From the NCBI GenBank assembly GCA_026417375.1, contig JAOADJ010000001.1, positions 25,336-89,335 of the forward strand: a DNA stretch of 64,000 nt, read 5' to 3'. The notes under the pieces were generated by a model, which did not search any database, was not told the origin of the DNA, and saw only the letters and a program-made list of their open reading frames with translations. The stretch comes from Melioribacteraceae bacterium (GTDB lineage Bacteria > Bacteroidota > Ignavibacteria > Ignavibacteriales > Melioribacteraceae). Made by a program: the position numbers and the translations under genes. Numbering within the stretch: the stretch's first letter is position 1; every line of letters begins with the position of its first letter. Positions 8,899 to 18,594 of the stretch are shown here, one piece after another.

Positions 8899-10527
8899 AT
8901 GAAAAAATTTATTCTAATCTATTTGATTATTGTAACAAAAATAATTTCGCAATTTGGTTCACAGGATTCGGGCGGAAAATTAATTCCCGAACAAAAATGT
9001 TACGATGTAAAATTTTATAAACTCAATCTTGAAATTGATCCCAAAGAAAAAGCTGTTTCAGGCTTTGTAATTATAACAGCTCAGGCTGTAGATGAATTTT
9101 CCAAAATAGTTGTTGATTTAGATACAACTTTTATAATAAATGAAATACTTCAATTAAATTCACCCAAAGAAAAAGAATTAAAATTCAATCACACAAAAGG
9201 AAAAATTTGGATAGAATTTTTTTCTACAATTAAGAAAGGAGAAATTTTTTCAATAAAAATAAATTATTCAGGAGTTCCACGAATAGCCAAAAGAGCACCG
9301 TGGGATGATGGATTTATATGGACAAAAACAAAAGAAAATAAAGATTGGATAACATTAACATGTCAGGGTGGTGGTGCAGATATTTGGTTTCCTTGTAAAG
9401 ATCACCCAGGCGATGAACCAGATTCGGCATCTATAACTTTTATTGCTCCCTCAGATTTAGTTTGCATCTCTTCCGGAAAATTTATTTCTAAAGAAGAACA
9501 TAAAAATGGTACGACAACATGGAATTGGTTTTCTTCAACTCCAATTAATACTTATAATATTATGCTTTATTTAGGTCCATATATTCCAATTCAGTATGAT
9601 TACACAAGTATAACTGGTGAAAAAATTCCATTTACAGTTTGGGTGCTTCCGGAAAGTTTTGAAAAAGCTAAAGAGCATTCCAAACAATTTGTTCAACATA
9701 TGAAGATTAACGAAGAACTTGTTGGTCCATATCCATTTAGAATTGATAAATATTCCGTTGTTGAAACACCTCACTTAGGAATGGAACATCAAACAGCAAT
9801 TGCTTATGGTGCTGGTTGGAAAAATCATAAAGATTTTCCCTTTGATTGGTTACATCATCACGAGTTTTCTCATGAATGGTGGGGAAATTTAGTTACATGT
9901 AAAGACTGGAGTGATTTCTGGATTCATGAAGGAACCGGAACTTATATGCAACCACTTTACCTCGAAAAAGTTTTTGGTAAAGAAATGTATTCAGGTTATT
10001 TAAAAAGCATAAAAAGATTTTCGAACAAACAACCCGTTGCACCTCGTGGTGAAAAAACAAGTGGTGAAGTTTACAACTTAGATATTTATTACAAAGGCGC
10101 TTGGATTTTACATACTCTAAGAAATTATTTGGGTGATGAAATTTTCTTTGAAATATTCAGAAGGTGGGCTTATCCAACAGAAGAATTAGAAAAAATAAAA
10201 ACTGGTGCTCAATGCAGAAATTCTTCAACTGATGAATTTCTTGAAATTGCAGAAAAAATCTACGGTAAAAAATTAGATTGGTTTTGGGAAGTTTATTTTA
10301 GGCAAGCTTCTTTACCAAAATTGCATTATAAAAAACAAAATGATGAATTTTACTTTTGGTGGGAAACAGAAAAAGAAATTAATTTTAGTTTGCCAATCGA
10401 AGTAATGATAAATAATAATATTATTAAACTCGAAATGCGTAATGGTAAATCATCCATTAAATCGAAAGAAGAAAATATTATAATTGATCCTGAAGAAAAA
10501 ATTTTAATGGAAATTGTTAAAGAATAA
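8899..10527 (+). CDS. M1 family metallopeptidase (aminopeptidase N-like)
   Basis: 'HHEFSHEWWGNLVTCKDWSDFWIHEGTGTY' (HExxH-18-E) and 'GMEHQTAIAYG' GxMEN-like motif. Confidence 0.92.
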   Translation: MKKFILIYLIIVTKIISQFGSQDSGGKLIPEQKCYDVKFYKLNLEIDPKEKAVSGFVIITAQAVDEFSKIVVDLDTTFIINEILQLNSPKEKELKFNHTKGKIWIEFFSTIKKGEIFSIKINYSGVPRIAKRAPWDDGFIWTKTKENKDWITLTCQGGGADIWFPCKDHPGDEPDSASITFIAPSDLVCISSGKFISKEEHKNGTTTWNWFSSTPINTYNIMLYLGPYIPIQYDYTSITGEKIPFTVWVLPESFEKAKEHSKQFVQHMKINEELVGPYPFRIDKYSVVETPHLGMEHQTAIAYGAGWKNHKDFPFDWLHHHEFSHEWWGNLVTCKDWSDFWIHEGTGTYMQPLYLEKVFGKEMYSGYLKSIKRFSNKQPVAPRGEKTSGEVYNLDIYYKGAWILHTLRNYLGDEIFFEIFRRWAYPTEELEKIKTGAQCRNSSTDEFLEIAEKIYGKKLDWFWEVYFRQASLPKLHYKKQNDEFYFWWETEKEINFSLPIEVMINNNIIKLEMRNGKSSIKSKEENIIIDPEEKILMEIVKE

Positions 10528-10539
10528 AAGGAATAAAAT

Positions 10540-10902
10540 ATGTATGAAATAATAGTTTTATTAATAATTGGTTTGGCGGCTGGTTTAATAAGTGGAATTT
10601 TAGGAATTGGCGGGGGAATTGTAATAATACCAATGCTCGTTGGTTTTTTAGGGTATTCACAAAAAGAAGCACAAGGCACATCTCTTGGTCTTTTGCTTTT
10701 ACCAATCGGAATACTTGCTGTTATGAATTATTACAAAGCAGATTTGATTAACTTAAAAGCCGTTGGGATAATGGTAATTACATTTGTAATTGGCAGTTAT
10801 GTTTCAAGCAAGTTTGCAATTTCTTTACCTGATAATATGCTAAAGAAAATATTTGCGGTTTTTTTACTTTTATATTCATTAAAGTTGTTTTTGGGTAAAT
10901 AA
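10540..10902 (+). CDS. TauE/SafE family membrane protein (half-length)
   Basis: 'GLAAGLISGILGIGGGIVIIPMLVGFLGYSQKEAQGTSLGLLLLP' TauE signature. Confidence 0.82.
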   Translation: MYEIIVLLIIGLAAGLISGILGIGGGIVIIPMLVGFLGYSQKEAQGTSLGLLLLPIGILAVMNYYKADLINLKAVGIMVITFVIGSYVSSKFAISLPDNMLKKIFAVFLLLYSLKLFLGK

Positions 10903-10932
10903 AAAACTGTCCCTTTTTTTGAGACAGTTTTT
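10902..10932. terminator. hairpin terminator between TauE-like gene and groES (convergent)
   Basis: AAAAACTGTC ... GACAGTTTTT perfect arms flanked by A/T tracts. Confidence 0.7.
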
Positions 10933-10978
10933 ACCAAAGCATTTTGAATTGAAATTTGAGCGATAATGAAGAAATAAA

Positions 10979-11251
10979 TTATTCTTCTACAACCGCTAAA
11001 ACATCCGAGCGTTGAATTATTTTATAACTTTTTCCATCAACTTCTATTTCTTCGCCACCATATTTTGCAAATAAAACTTTATTTCCAACTTTTACTTTTT
11101 CTTGTAAATCTTCATCTGTACCAACAGCAATAACAGTACCCATTCTTGGTTTTTCTTTTGCAGTATCGGGAATATATAATCCTGATGCGGTTTTTGTTTG
11201 TTCTTCAACCGGTTCTACTAATAAACGATCATCAAGTGGTTTAATAGTCAT
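10979..11251 (-). CDS. groES: co-chaperonin GroES
   Basis: 'IKPLDDRLLVEPVEEQTKTASGLYIPDTAKEKP..GTVIAVG' canonical Cpn10. Confidence 0.97.
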   Translation of the reverse strand: MTIKPLDDRLLVEPVEEQTKTASGLYIPDTAKEKPRMGTVIAVGTDEDLQEKVKVGNKVLFAKYGGEEIEVDGKSYKIIQRSDVLAVVEE

Positions 11252-11263
11252 TTTATCACTCCT

Positions 11264-11515
11264 TTATTTTATGTTTAACATTGAATTGATTTTCGGTACA
11301 TCAAATCCTACTATAGGACGATTATTAATTAATATAACAGGAACACCCATTTGACCTGTTCTTCTTTGCATATCTAATGCAGCTTTTTGATCACGAGATA
11401 CATCAACTTCAGTAAATCTGATATTTTTTTCTCTAAAATATCTTTTTGCGTGATTGCAAAAACTACAAGTTGGGGTTGTAAATATAATAACTTTTGGTTG
11501 ACTGGGTAAAGACAT
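11264..11515 (-). CDS. glutaredoxin family protein
   Basis: 'TPTCSFCNHAKRYFREKNI', 'MGVPVILINNRPIVGFD' Grx/NrdH-like. Confidence 0.88.
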   Translation of the reverse strand: MSLPSQPKVIIFTTPTCSFCNHAKRYFREKNIRFTEVDVSRDQKAALDMQRRTGQMGVPVILINNRPIVGFDVPKINSMLNIK

Positions 11516-11641
11516 TAATCCTCCTAAATTTCAATTTTATATGATGAAATTCAGCTTAAAAAGATTCACATTTTTTTTTGAATCTTTATAAAAATTTTTT
11601 CATCTCACTTGTAAACAAATAAAAAATTAATAGGAGAAAAA

Positions 11642-11989
11642 ATGTTAAGAACAAATTTAACACACGTTTTATCAGAAGCTGAGCATTCAAAACTTTTACA
11701 GGAAAATGAAAATGTAATGATTTGCTGTGGTCGAATGGGACCAATGTGTATTCCGGTTTATGAAACAATGGAAGAATTAGAAAATGAATATAAACATGTA
11801 AAATTTGCTGACATGGAATTTGATATTCAGGATGCTCGTGTAATAAGAAATTTACCAGAATGCAGAACATTTCAAGGATTACCATTTGTAGTTTATTATA
11901 AAAATGGAAAAGTTGTTAAAGCAACAAGTTCTATTCAATCAAGAGAACAAATAACAGAAATTTTAGATCAACATTTTGGTAAACAATAA
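11642..11989 (+). CDS. thioredoxin-fold protein with non-canonical active site (CCGRMGPMC)
   Basis: Thioredoxin-like pattern with cis-Pro 'GLPFVVYYKNGKVV'; CxxC position reads MGPM; directly upstream of the TrxR gene. Confidence 0.78.
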   Translation: MLRTNLTHVLSEAEHSKLLQENENVMICCGRMGPMCIPVYETMEELENEYKHVKFADMEFDIQDARVIRNLPECRTFQGLPFVVYYKNGKVVKATSSIQSREQITEILDQHFGKQ

Positions 11990-11990
11990 A

Positions 11991-12941
11991 ATGGAATCTC
12001 AAAATCATTTTGATGTAATTGTTATTGGTGGTGGGGCTGCAGGTTTAACTGCCGGAATTTATCTTTCACGAGCAAAGATGAAAACTTTAATTCTTAATGA
12101 AGGTGCAATTGGTGGACAAATGGTTTTGACTCACGAAATTGCAAATTACCCGGGTGTTGAAAGCATTAATGGCTATGAACTCGCTCGAAATATGAAATCA
12201 CAAGCTCAAAAATTTGGTTGCATTATCAAAAGCAATTTGAAAATTACCGAGCTTGATTTAAACAATGAAATCAAAAAAGTAATTGTTAACAATAAAGATA
12301 CATTTACAGCTCACTCGGTTATAATTGCAACAGGTGGTCGTTCCCGCACAATTGGTGCTATTGGCGAAAATGAATTTAAAGGTAAAGGAATTTCCTACTG
12401 TGCAACTTGTGACGGAGATTTTTTTCAGGATAAAGAAATAATTGTTGTCGGTGGTGGAAATTCTGCATTAGAAGAAGCTGTTTCTTTAACAAAATATGCT
12501 TCTAAAGTTACTATTGTTCATCAATTTGATCATTTTCAAGCATTGCAACATTATGTAGAAGAAGCTAAAGCTCACCCCAAAATTGATTTTATTATGGAAT
12601 CAAAAATCATTGAGTTCATCGGATCAGAAAAACTTGAAAAGGTTAAAATTCAGAATCAAAAAAGTGGTGATATAATTGAAATGAAAATTGATGGTGTTTT
12701 CATTTTTATCGGATATGTACCAAATACTGAAAGATTAGAAGGAATAGTTGACTTAAATGAATGGAAAGAAATAATAGTTGATAAAAATATGGCTACAAAT
12801 ATTCCTGGTGTTTTTGCTGCTGGTGATTCAATTGCAAAAAGATATCGACAAGTTACAACAGCTGTTGCCGATGGAACCATAGCTGCTCTTTCTGCTGCAG
12901 AATATGTTAACAATCTTAAAAAAGAATTAATCCTCACTTAA
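11991..12941 (+). CDS. trxB: thioredoxin reductase family FAD-dependent protein
   Basis: 'VIVIGGGAAGLTAGIYLSRA', 'SYCATCDGDFF', 'VVGGGNSALEEAV', 'NIPGVFAAGDS'; ATG at 11991 preferred over TTG at 11976. Confidence 0.9.
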   Translation: MESQNHFDVIVIGGGAAGLTAGIYLSRAKMKTLILNEGAIGGQMVLTHEIANYPGVESINGYELARNMKSQAQKFGCIIKSNLKITELDLNNEIKKVIVNNKDTFTAHSVIIATGGRSRTIGAIGENEFKGKGISYCATCDGDFFQDKEIIVVGGGNSALEEAVSLTKYASKVTIVHQFDHFQALQHYVEEAKAHPKIDFIMESKIIEFIGSEKLEKVKIQNQKSGDIIEMKIDGVFIFIGYVPNTERLEGIVDLNEWKEIIVDKNMATNIPGVFAAGDSIAKRYRQVTTAVADGTIAALSAAEYVNNLKKELILT

Positions 12942-12960
12942 AAATTATCTTGCATTTCAT

Positions 12961-12999
12961 AAGTCATCTCTTTTACATTTGAAAAAAGAGATGACTTTT
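12961..12999 (+). terminator. rho-independent terminator after trxB
   Basis: 14-bp perfect stem AAGTCATCTCTTTT/AAAAGAGATGACTT (12961-12974/12984-12997) followed by Ts. Confidence 0.8.
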
Positions 13000-13000
13000 T

Positions 13001-13885
13001 ATGTTTAACATTACATCAATTGGTGAAATACTTTGGGATGTTTATCCCGAAGAAAAAAGAATTGGTGGAGCACCTTTTAATTTTATTTATCATATCAAAA
13101 AAATAATTGGTAATGGAAATTTTATTTCTTCAGTTGGTAATGATGAAGATGGAAAAGATTTAACTGAATTTTTATCAAATAATAATTTTGATATTACAAC
13201 AATTTTTATTGATAAAGATCATCCAACCGGTAAAGTACTAGTTACTCTCAATGAAAATAAAATTCCACAATTTAAAATGTCATCAACAGCAAGTTTTGAT
13301 TTTCTTCAATTTACAGAAATTGCAAAAAAAATAATTGAAGAATCGGATTTAATTTATTTCGGGACATTTACTTCAAGAAGTGAAGTTTCAAGAAAAACAA
13401 TACAATCAATATTAAACATACCAAATAAAAAATACTTTTGCGATTTAAATCTCCGACACAACTTTTACACAATTGAATTTATTGAGCAAGCATTAATAAC
13501 ATCTAATGTATTAAAAATTAACGAAGATGAATTTTTTAAGCTACAAAATATTTTGGGGTTGAGTAAAAATTTTGATTCTGGTATACAAGGATTAATATCA
13601 AAATATAAAATAGATTTATTAGCTGTAACGATGGGAGAAAAAGGTTCAAAACTATTTACACAAAGAGATTATCATTTTTATAGTCAAGAAAAAATTGAGG
13701 TTATAGATACACTTGGTGCGGGAGATGCTTTTTCGGCTATTTTGTGTTTATGTTATTTATTAAATTTTCCGTTAGAAAAAACAAATCACTTGGCAAATAG
13801 CTTTGCCGCAGAAGTCTGTAAAACAAAGGGGGCAATTACAACAGATGATATTTATTCAAAATTCCAAAAATATTTTATTAATTAA
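13001..13885 (+). CDS. PfkB family carbohydrate kinase (fructokinase-like)
   Basis: 'SIGEILWDVYPEEKRIGGAPFNF' and 'DTLGAGDAFSA' PfkB signatures. Confidence 0.92.
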   Translation: MFNITSIGEILWDVYPEEKRIGGAPFNFIYHIKKIIGNGNFISSVGNDEDGKDLTEFLSNNNFDITTIFIDKDHPTGKVLVTLNENKIPQFKMSSTASFDFLQFTEIAKKIIEESDLIYFGTFTSRSEVSRKTIQSILNIPNKKYFCDLNLRHNFYTIEFIEQALITSNVLKINEDEFFKLQNILGLSKNFDSGIQGLISKYKIDLLAVTMGEKGSKLFTQRDYHFYSQEKIEVIDTLGAGDAFSAILCLCYLLNFPLEKTNHLANSFAAEVCKTKGAITTDDIYSKFQKYFIN

Positions 13886-13886
13886 T

Positions 13887-14279
13887 TTATTTTTTCCCCT
13901 TCTCTTGTTTTGCTGGTATTAAATCAACCGATATGTTTTCTGGTAATAAATTATACATTGAGCCTGTAAACATATCGGTTACCATTCCTGGTATAAAACC
14001 ATTTAATACATTTCCCCAAAACCATACTGAAATTTTTCTTGTAATTTGTGTTTCGTAAACTTCATAACCATCTAGCTCTAATTTTACAATATGATTAGAT
14101 CCTCTTTCTAAATTTACTACTTGTGGAGTAAGACCAAATTTTTTACCATCAATTGTAATTTTTGCGTTTGCAGGATTAGATTTTATTTCAATTTCTTGTG
14201 TGGTTGTATTTAATACTGTTGAGCATGCAGTAAAAATAAATGTAATCAAAATCATAATTACTCTTATCAATCGTTTCAT
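13887..14279 (-). CDS. PEGA domain lipoprotein
   Basis: Lipobox 'FTACS'; 'IEIKSNPANAKITIDGKKFGLTPQVVNLERGSNHIVKLELDGYE' PEGA motif. Confidence 0.85.
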   Translation of the reverse strand: MKRLIRVIMILITFIFTACSTVLNTTTQEIEIKSNPANAKITIDGKKFGLTPQVVNLERGSNHIVKLELDGYEVYETQITRKISVWFWGNVLNGFIPGMVTDMFTGSMYNLLPENISVDLIPAKQEKGKK

Positions 14280-14418
14280 AATTATTCCTTTTTTTTGTTT
14301 TATTATCGAATACTTAATTGATTTTTTAATACAAATTTAACTGTGATGTTAAACATATTTATTTGAAATATAAGTCAATCATATCTATATTAAACTCATC
14401 CTTTTGGAGGTTAAAATT

Positions 14419-15105
14419 ATGAAAACTTTATTAAAATTATTTTTGGTAACAAATCTATTTTTTGTATTAACTGGCTGCGAAAAATTAACTTCTCTTTTTG
14501 AAAAAGAGAAAGACGATCCAAATTCTATTGGTGGTACTACTTCTGTTCCTTTAAATCAACCAGGAAACACAATAAATGTTGGATACATAAATGTTGGCGG
14601 AAAAGATTATGACATGAAAGAATCAATTAAAGTGATTAAAAACGATAATGGATTAACAACATTTGAAGTAAAAGCAGAAATACCTAAAGGAACTGTTATT
14701 GAGGATTTAATCAAAAAAATTCCTGTTAATATTAAAGATGCCTCAGGAAATATTAACACATCATTCAATTTAAAAATTACCTCCGAAGGAATTCAGGATT
14801 TTTTTAATAAAGACAACAAAGCACATACACTTGTTAAATATGATGCTAATGTTGGCGATACTTATAAAATTACAAAATCAGATGGTAAAACTATTACACG
14901 AACGGTAACCCAAAAATCAACAACCGATGATTTTCCTTATGGCTTCCTTAACATTAAGACAATTACCGTAGAGCAAGATTCCCGAGTTCCCGGAATTAAA
15001 AAATTTGTTTTCAAAGCAAATCATAAATTCGGATTAGTTTACGCTGAAATTCATATGGAAGATGGAAGCAAATTAAGTAGTTATTTGTATTCTGATAAAT
15101 ATTAA
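14419..15105 (+). CDS. hypothetical lipoprotein
   Basis: ATG at 14419 with lipobox 'VLTGCEK'; no family recognised. Confidence 0.7.
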   Translation: MKTLLKLFLVTNLFFVLTGCEKLTSLFEKEKDDPNSIGGTTSVPLNQPGNTINVGYINVGGKDYDMKESIKVIKNDNGLTTFEVKAEIPKGTVIEDLIKKIPVNIKDASGNINTSFNLKITSEGIQDFFNKDNKAHTLVKYDANVGDTYKITKSDGKTITRTVTQKSTTDDFPYGFLNIKTITVEQDSRVPGIKKFVFKANHKFGLVYAEIHMEDGSKLSSYLYSDKY

Positions 15106-15566
15106 TGCAAAAATATTTATTAAACTATAAATTAAAATTTGTGGGATTAGTTTTGCTAATCCCATCTTTTATTATTGCATTTATAAGATTTTATATTGGC
15201 AATAAGCTGGAATTTTTTGACACAAAAGTTTTTGCGTTTTATTCATATTATTTAGAAAAAAAATTCTTTGTTGTTATAGAAAATCACATATCTGAAGAAA
15301 TTGCCGGAATATTTCTATTAATTTCATTATTCTTAATTGCATTTTCAAAAGAAAAAAATGAAAATGAATTAACTTCTGTTACTCGAGCAAAATCCTTAAT
15401 ACTTTCTTTTTATTTTAATTTTATCTTTCTTCTTTTTTCTTTTGCATTTACATATGGTTTTGCTTTTATGGATATGCTATTAATTAATATCTTCTCACAA
15501 TTTATTTTCTACATATTAATATTTAGAATAAACTTAATTCTTTCAAAATTTATTAATAAACAATAA
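15105..15566 (+). CDS. hypothetical membrane protein
   Basis: Hydrophobic ORF, 1-nt overlap with neighbours. Confidence 0.65.
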   Translation: MQKYLLNYKLKFVGLVLLIPSFIIAFIRFYIGNKLEFFDTKVFAFYSYYLEKKFFVVIENHISEEIAGIFLLISLFLIAFSKEKNENELTSVTRAKSLILSFYFNFIFLLFSFAFTYGFAFMDMLLINIFSQFIFYILIFRINLILSKFINKQ

Positions 15567-16339
15567 TGAAAGAATTTGTATTGTGGATCCGACATAACAC
15601 TGATTGGCTATATTATAAAATTTTTGAAACGAATTTCTTTTTTATAGATTTTTGGTCATTCGCACATTTTACCAGTGGATTATTACTTTTTTTAATTCTC
15701 TCCTACTTTAATTTTAAAAATAAGTTTATCATCATTTCAACAATTTTATTTTTTTATGAATTAATAGAAATATTAATCGTTTTTTTTACACTTAATATTT
15801 TTAAACCCGAAAGCATTAAAGATCAATTTACCGATTTATTTATTGGTCTTTTTGGTGCATTAATTTCTAAAGTTTTATTTAATAAGATTAAGAGCTATGA
15901 ACCTATAAATAAAAAAAATTTGATAAGAACTTTTTCAATTGTATTTGTATCAATTCAAATATCATTCTGGTGGGTTGGAAGCTATGGTTATACTTACAAC
16001 TTTAGTTACCTAAATAGTAATGGATTAAATTATTTTGCTTTTTCTGGATGGTGTTTGTTTTTAATTATCATCGGATTCTTATTTTATTTTCTAAAAGAAA
16101 GGAATAATAATCTTATTAATCCAATAATATTAACTTATTTAAGTTATTTTATAATTTTATTTTTAATTGAGTATATAGCTTTTTACATTTTAGGAATAAA
16201 AGAAAGTAGTTCAAAAGAAAAGCTTCCATTAATTTTTGGTTTAATTCATGGAACGCTAATTTTACACATAGTTTATTTATTAAATCCCTTATTTCTTTTA
16301 ATTGGTGTAAAAGTAATTAATAAACTATTTAAAATTTAA
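15566..16339 (+). CDS. hypothetical multi-pass membrane protein
   Basis: Multiple predicted TM segments; coupled to the upstream ORF. Confidence 0.65.
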   Translation: MKEFVLWIRHNTDWLYYKIFETNFFFIDFWSFAHFTSGLLLFLILSYFNFKNKFIIISTILFFYELIEILIVFFTLNIFKPESIKDQFTDLFIGLFGALISKVLFNKIKSYEPINKKNLIRTFSIVFVSIQISFWWVGSYGYTYNFSYLNSNGLNYFAFSGWCLFLIIIGFLFYFLKERNNNLINPIILTYLSYFIILFLIEYIAFYILGIKESSSKEKLPLIFGLIHGTLILHIVYLLNPLFLLIGVKVINKLFKI

Positions 16340-16340
16340 C

Positions 16341-16721
16341 TTACAAATATTCTTCCGGTATTAATTTTCTTCCGGCATAACCATCAAATAAACCATGATA
16401 ATATCTAATTGATTCTTCATCACTTCTCCAACATAGTAAAACTTCTTTGTTATCAATTACTGATGGAAAATCAACCAGACCTAAATCAAAACTCCAATCT
16501 TTATAGCTACATCCCAATTCTTCTAATTCATTAATAAAATATTTTATTTCTTCAGCCAAAGCTATAACATTTTCATTTTGATCAGCTTCATTTCCAAGAG
16601 TTTCAACATAATATTGTATTTTTTTTGCATTGTTTAATATATCAAATACAATTTGCTTAACCAGTGGTAGTGTCTTATTAGCTTCTTTTGGTGTAAAATA
16701 TTTTACTTTGTTTTCTTCCAT
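16341..16721 (-). CDS. DUF2203 family protein
   Basis: 'YFTPKEANKTLPLVKQIV...GLVDFPS...LCWRSDEESIRYYHGLFDGYAGRKLI' typical DUF2203 pattern. Confidence 0.85.
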   Translation of the reverse strand: MEENKVKYFTPKEANKTLPLVKQIVFDILNNAKKIQYYVETLGNEADQNENVIALAEEIKYFINELEELGCSYKDWSFDLGLVDFPSVIDNKEVLLCWRSDEESIRYYHGLFDGYAGRKLIPEEYL

Positions 16722-16820
16722 TGAATTTCTTTTTTAAGTAAATATTAAACAATCAATATTATTTGACAAGTTCAATTTTAAAAATTATTTTGAGTTAGTA
16801 ATTATCGAGTTAGTATTATT

Positions 16821-17276
16821 ATGAAACCCACAAAAAAATATGGTAAAAAAATCGATTTGGCTTTATCAACATGGTTAAAACTATATCGTGCTTTTAATTC
16901 ATTTAACAAAAAATCGAACGAAAGTATAAAAACATTTGGTTTAACTCAGCCTCAATTTGCCGTTATAGAAGCATTAGGGCATCTCGGAAAATTAAAAGTT
17001 GGTGAACTGTGCGATAAGCTTATGGTAACTGGTGGCAGTATGACTTTAGTTTTAGATAATGTTACTAAGTTGGGTTACGTTGAAAGAATTTTTGATAATC
17101 AAGACCGTCGTGCAATTTATGTTCAGCTTACACCTAAAGGTAAAATTTTATTTGATAAAATTTTTAAAAATCATGCAGAAAATATTTTAAAATATATGAG
17201 CGTGTTAAATCAAGAAGAGCAGATTTTACTTGGTGAATTGTTAAAAAAATTGGGTAAAAGTATTAATAAAATTTAG
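16821..17276 (+). CDS. MarR family transcriptional regulator
   Basis: 'LTQPQFAVIEALGHLGKLKVGELCDKLMVTGGSMTLVLDNVTKLGYVER..DQDRRAIYVQLTPKG'. Confidence 0.9.
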   Translation: MKPTKKYGKKIDLALSTWLKLYRAFNSFNKKSNESIKTFGLTQPQFAVIEALGHLGKLKVGELCDKLMVTGGSMTLVLDNVTKLGYVERIFDNQDRRAIYVQLTPKGKILFDKIFKNHAENILKYMSVLNQEEQILLGELLKKLGKSINKI

Positions 17277-17358
17277 TTTATTAATGAATTTTAAAATTTT
17301 TTTATAGTCAAGTTTAATTATAATTTTACGTCTAAGAAAAATTTGACCTGGAGAAAAA

Positions 17359-18594
17359 ATGGCAGTAATCAGACCCTTCAAAGCTTTAAGACCAAATGAA
17401 AAAGTTGCTCACTTAGTTGCAAGTGTTCCTTACGATGTTGTAAACAGAGAAGAATCTGCAGAATTAGCAAAAGGAAATCCTGTTTCGTTTTTACGTGTTA
17501 CTCGCTCCGAAATTGAAATGCCTGAAATTGAAAATGTTTATTCAACTGAAGTTTATGAAAAAGCTAAACAAAACCTTGAAAGACTTATTCAAGATGCACC
17601 CATGATTCAAGAAGAAACTGAATGTTTTTATTTATACAAATTAGTTATGGGTAATCAATCTCAAATAGGAATTGCTGCAACCTTTTCTGTTGAGGATTAT
17701 GATAATGATATTATTAAAAAACATGAAAAGACCAGAAAAGTTAAAGAAGATGACAGAACAAATCATATATTAACAACAGAAGCACAAACCGGTCCTGTAT
17801 TTTTAACATATAAATCCGTTCCTGAAATTGATAAAATTGTAAATGATACAATTAAAAAAATTTCCCCAATTTATGATTTTACAGCTGTCGATGGTGTAAA
17901 ACATACAATCTGGATTTTGCCTAATGATTACAATGAAACAATTATTAATGAAATTTCAAAAGTAAAAAACTTATACATTGCTGATGGACATCATCGAGCA
18001 GCAAGTGCAAGCAGAGCTCAAAAAGTTAAAAAAGAAAATAATCCTAATCATATTGGAAACGAAGAATACAATTATTTTCTTGCTGTGCTTTTTCCTGCAG
18101 AGCAGTTAAAAATAATGCCATACAACAGAGTTGTTTATAAATTAAACATGTCTAACGAAGAATTTCTTAATAGAGTAAATGAAAACTTTATTATAGAAAA
18201 AACTAATTTACAATCGCCGGAAGAAAAGAGAAGTTTTTGCATGTATTTGAATAAACAATGGTATTTATTAAAACCCAATTCAAATTTTAAAGAAGGTAGT
18301 TCTTACGGGGAAAATCTTGATGTAAGTATTTTACAAAACTATTTGTTGCATCCGGTTTTAGGAATTGAAGATCCAAGAACCGATACAAACATTGATTTTA
18401 TAGGTGGAATACGTGGCACTGAAGAATTAATAAATTTAGTTGACAATAAAATTGCTGAAGTTGCTTTTTCTATGTATCCGGTTTCAATTGATGATTTAAT
18501 AAATATTTCTGATGCTGGTGAAGTAATGCCTCCTAAATCAACCTGGTTTGAACCAAAATTAAGAGATGGACTTTTAGTTCATTTAATAAAATGA
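17359..18594 (+). CDS. DUF1015 family protein
   Basis: 'RPFKALRPNEKVAHLVASVPYDVVNREE', 'YIADGHHRAASA', 'MPPKSTWFEPKLRDGLLVH'. Confidence 0.92.
   Translation: MAVIRPFKALRPNEKVAHLVASVPYDVVNREESAELAKGNPVSFLRVTRSEIEMPEIENVYSTEVYEKAKQNLERLIQDAPMIQEETECFYLYKLVMGNQSQIGIAATFSVEDYDNDIIKKHEKTRKVKEDDRTNHILTTEAQTGPVFLTYKSVPEIDKIVNDTIKKISPIYDFTAVDGVKHTIWILPNDYNETIINEISKVKNLYIADGHHRAASASRAQKVKKENNPNHIGNEEYNYFLAVLFPAEQLKIMPYNRVVYKLNMSNEEFLNRVNENFIIEKTNLQSPEEKRSFCMYLNKQWYLLKPNSNFKEGSSYGENLDVSILQNYLLHPVLGIEDPRTDTNIDFIGGIRGTEELINLVDNKIAEVAFSMYPVSIDDLINISDAGEVMPPKSTWFEPKLRDGLLVHLIK

Noticed and set aside
10350-10705. Two minus-strand ORFs (10350..10679, 10517..10705) spanning the M1 peptidase/TauE junction
   Set aside because: Antisense to two supported coding regions; hydrophobic pattern mirrors the TauE frame.
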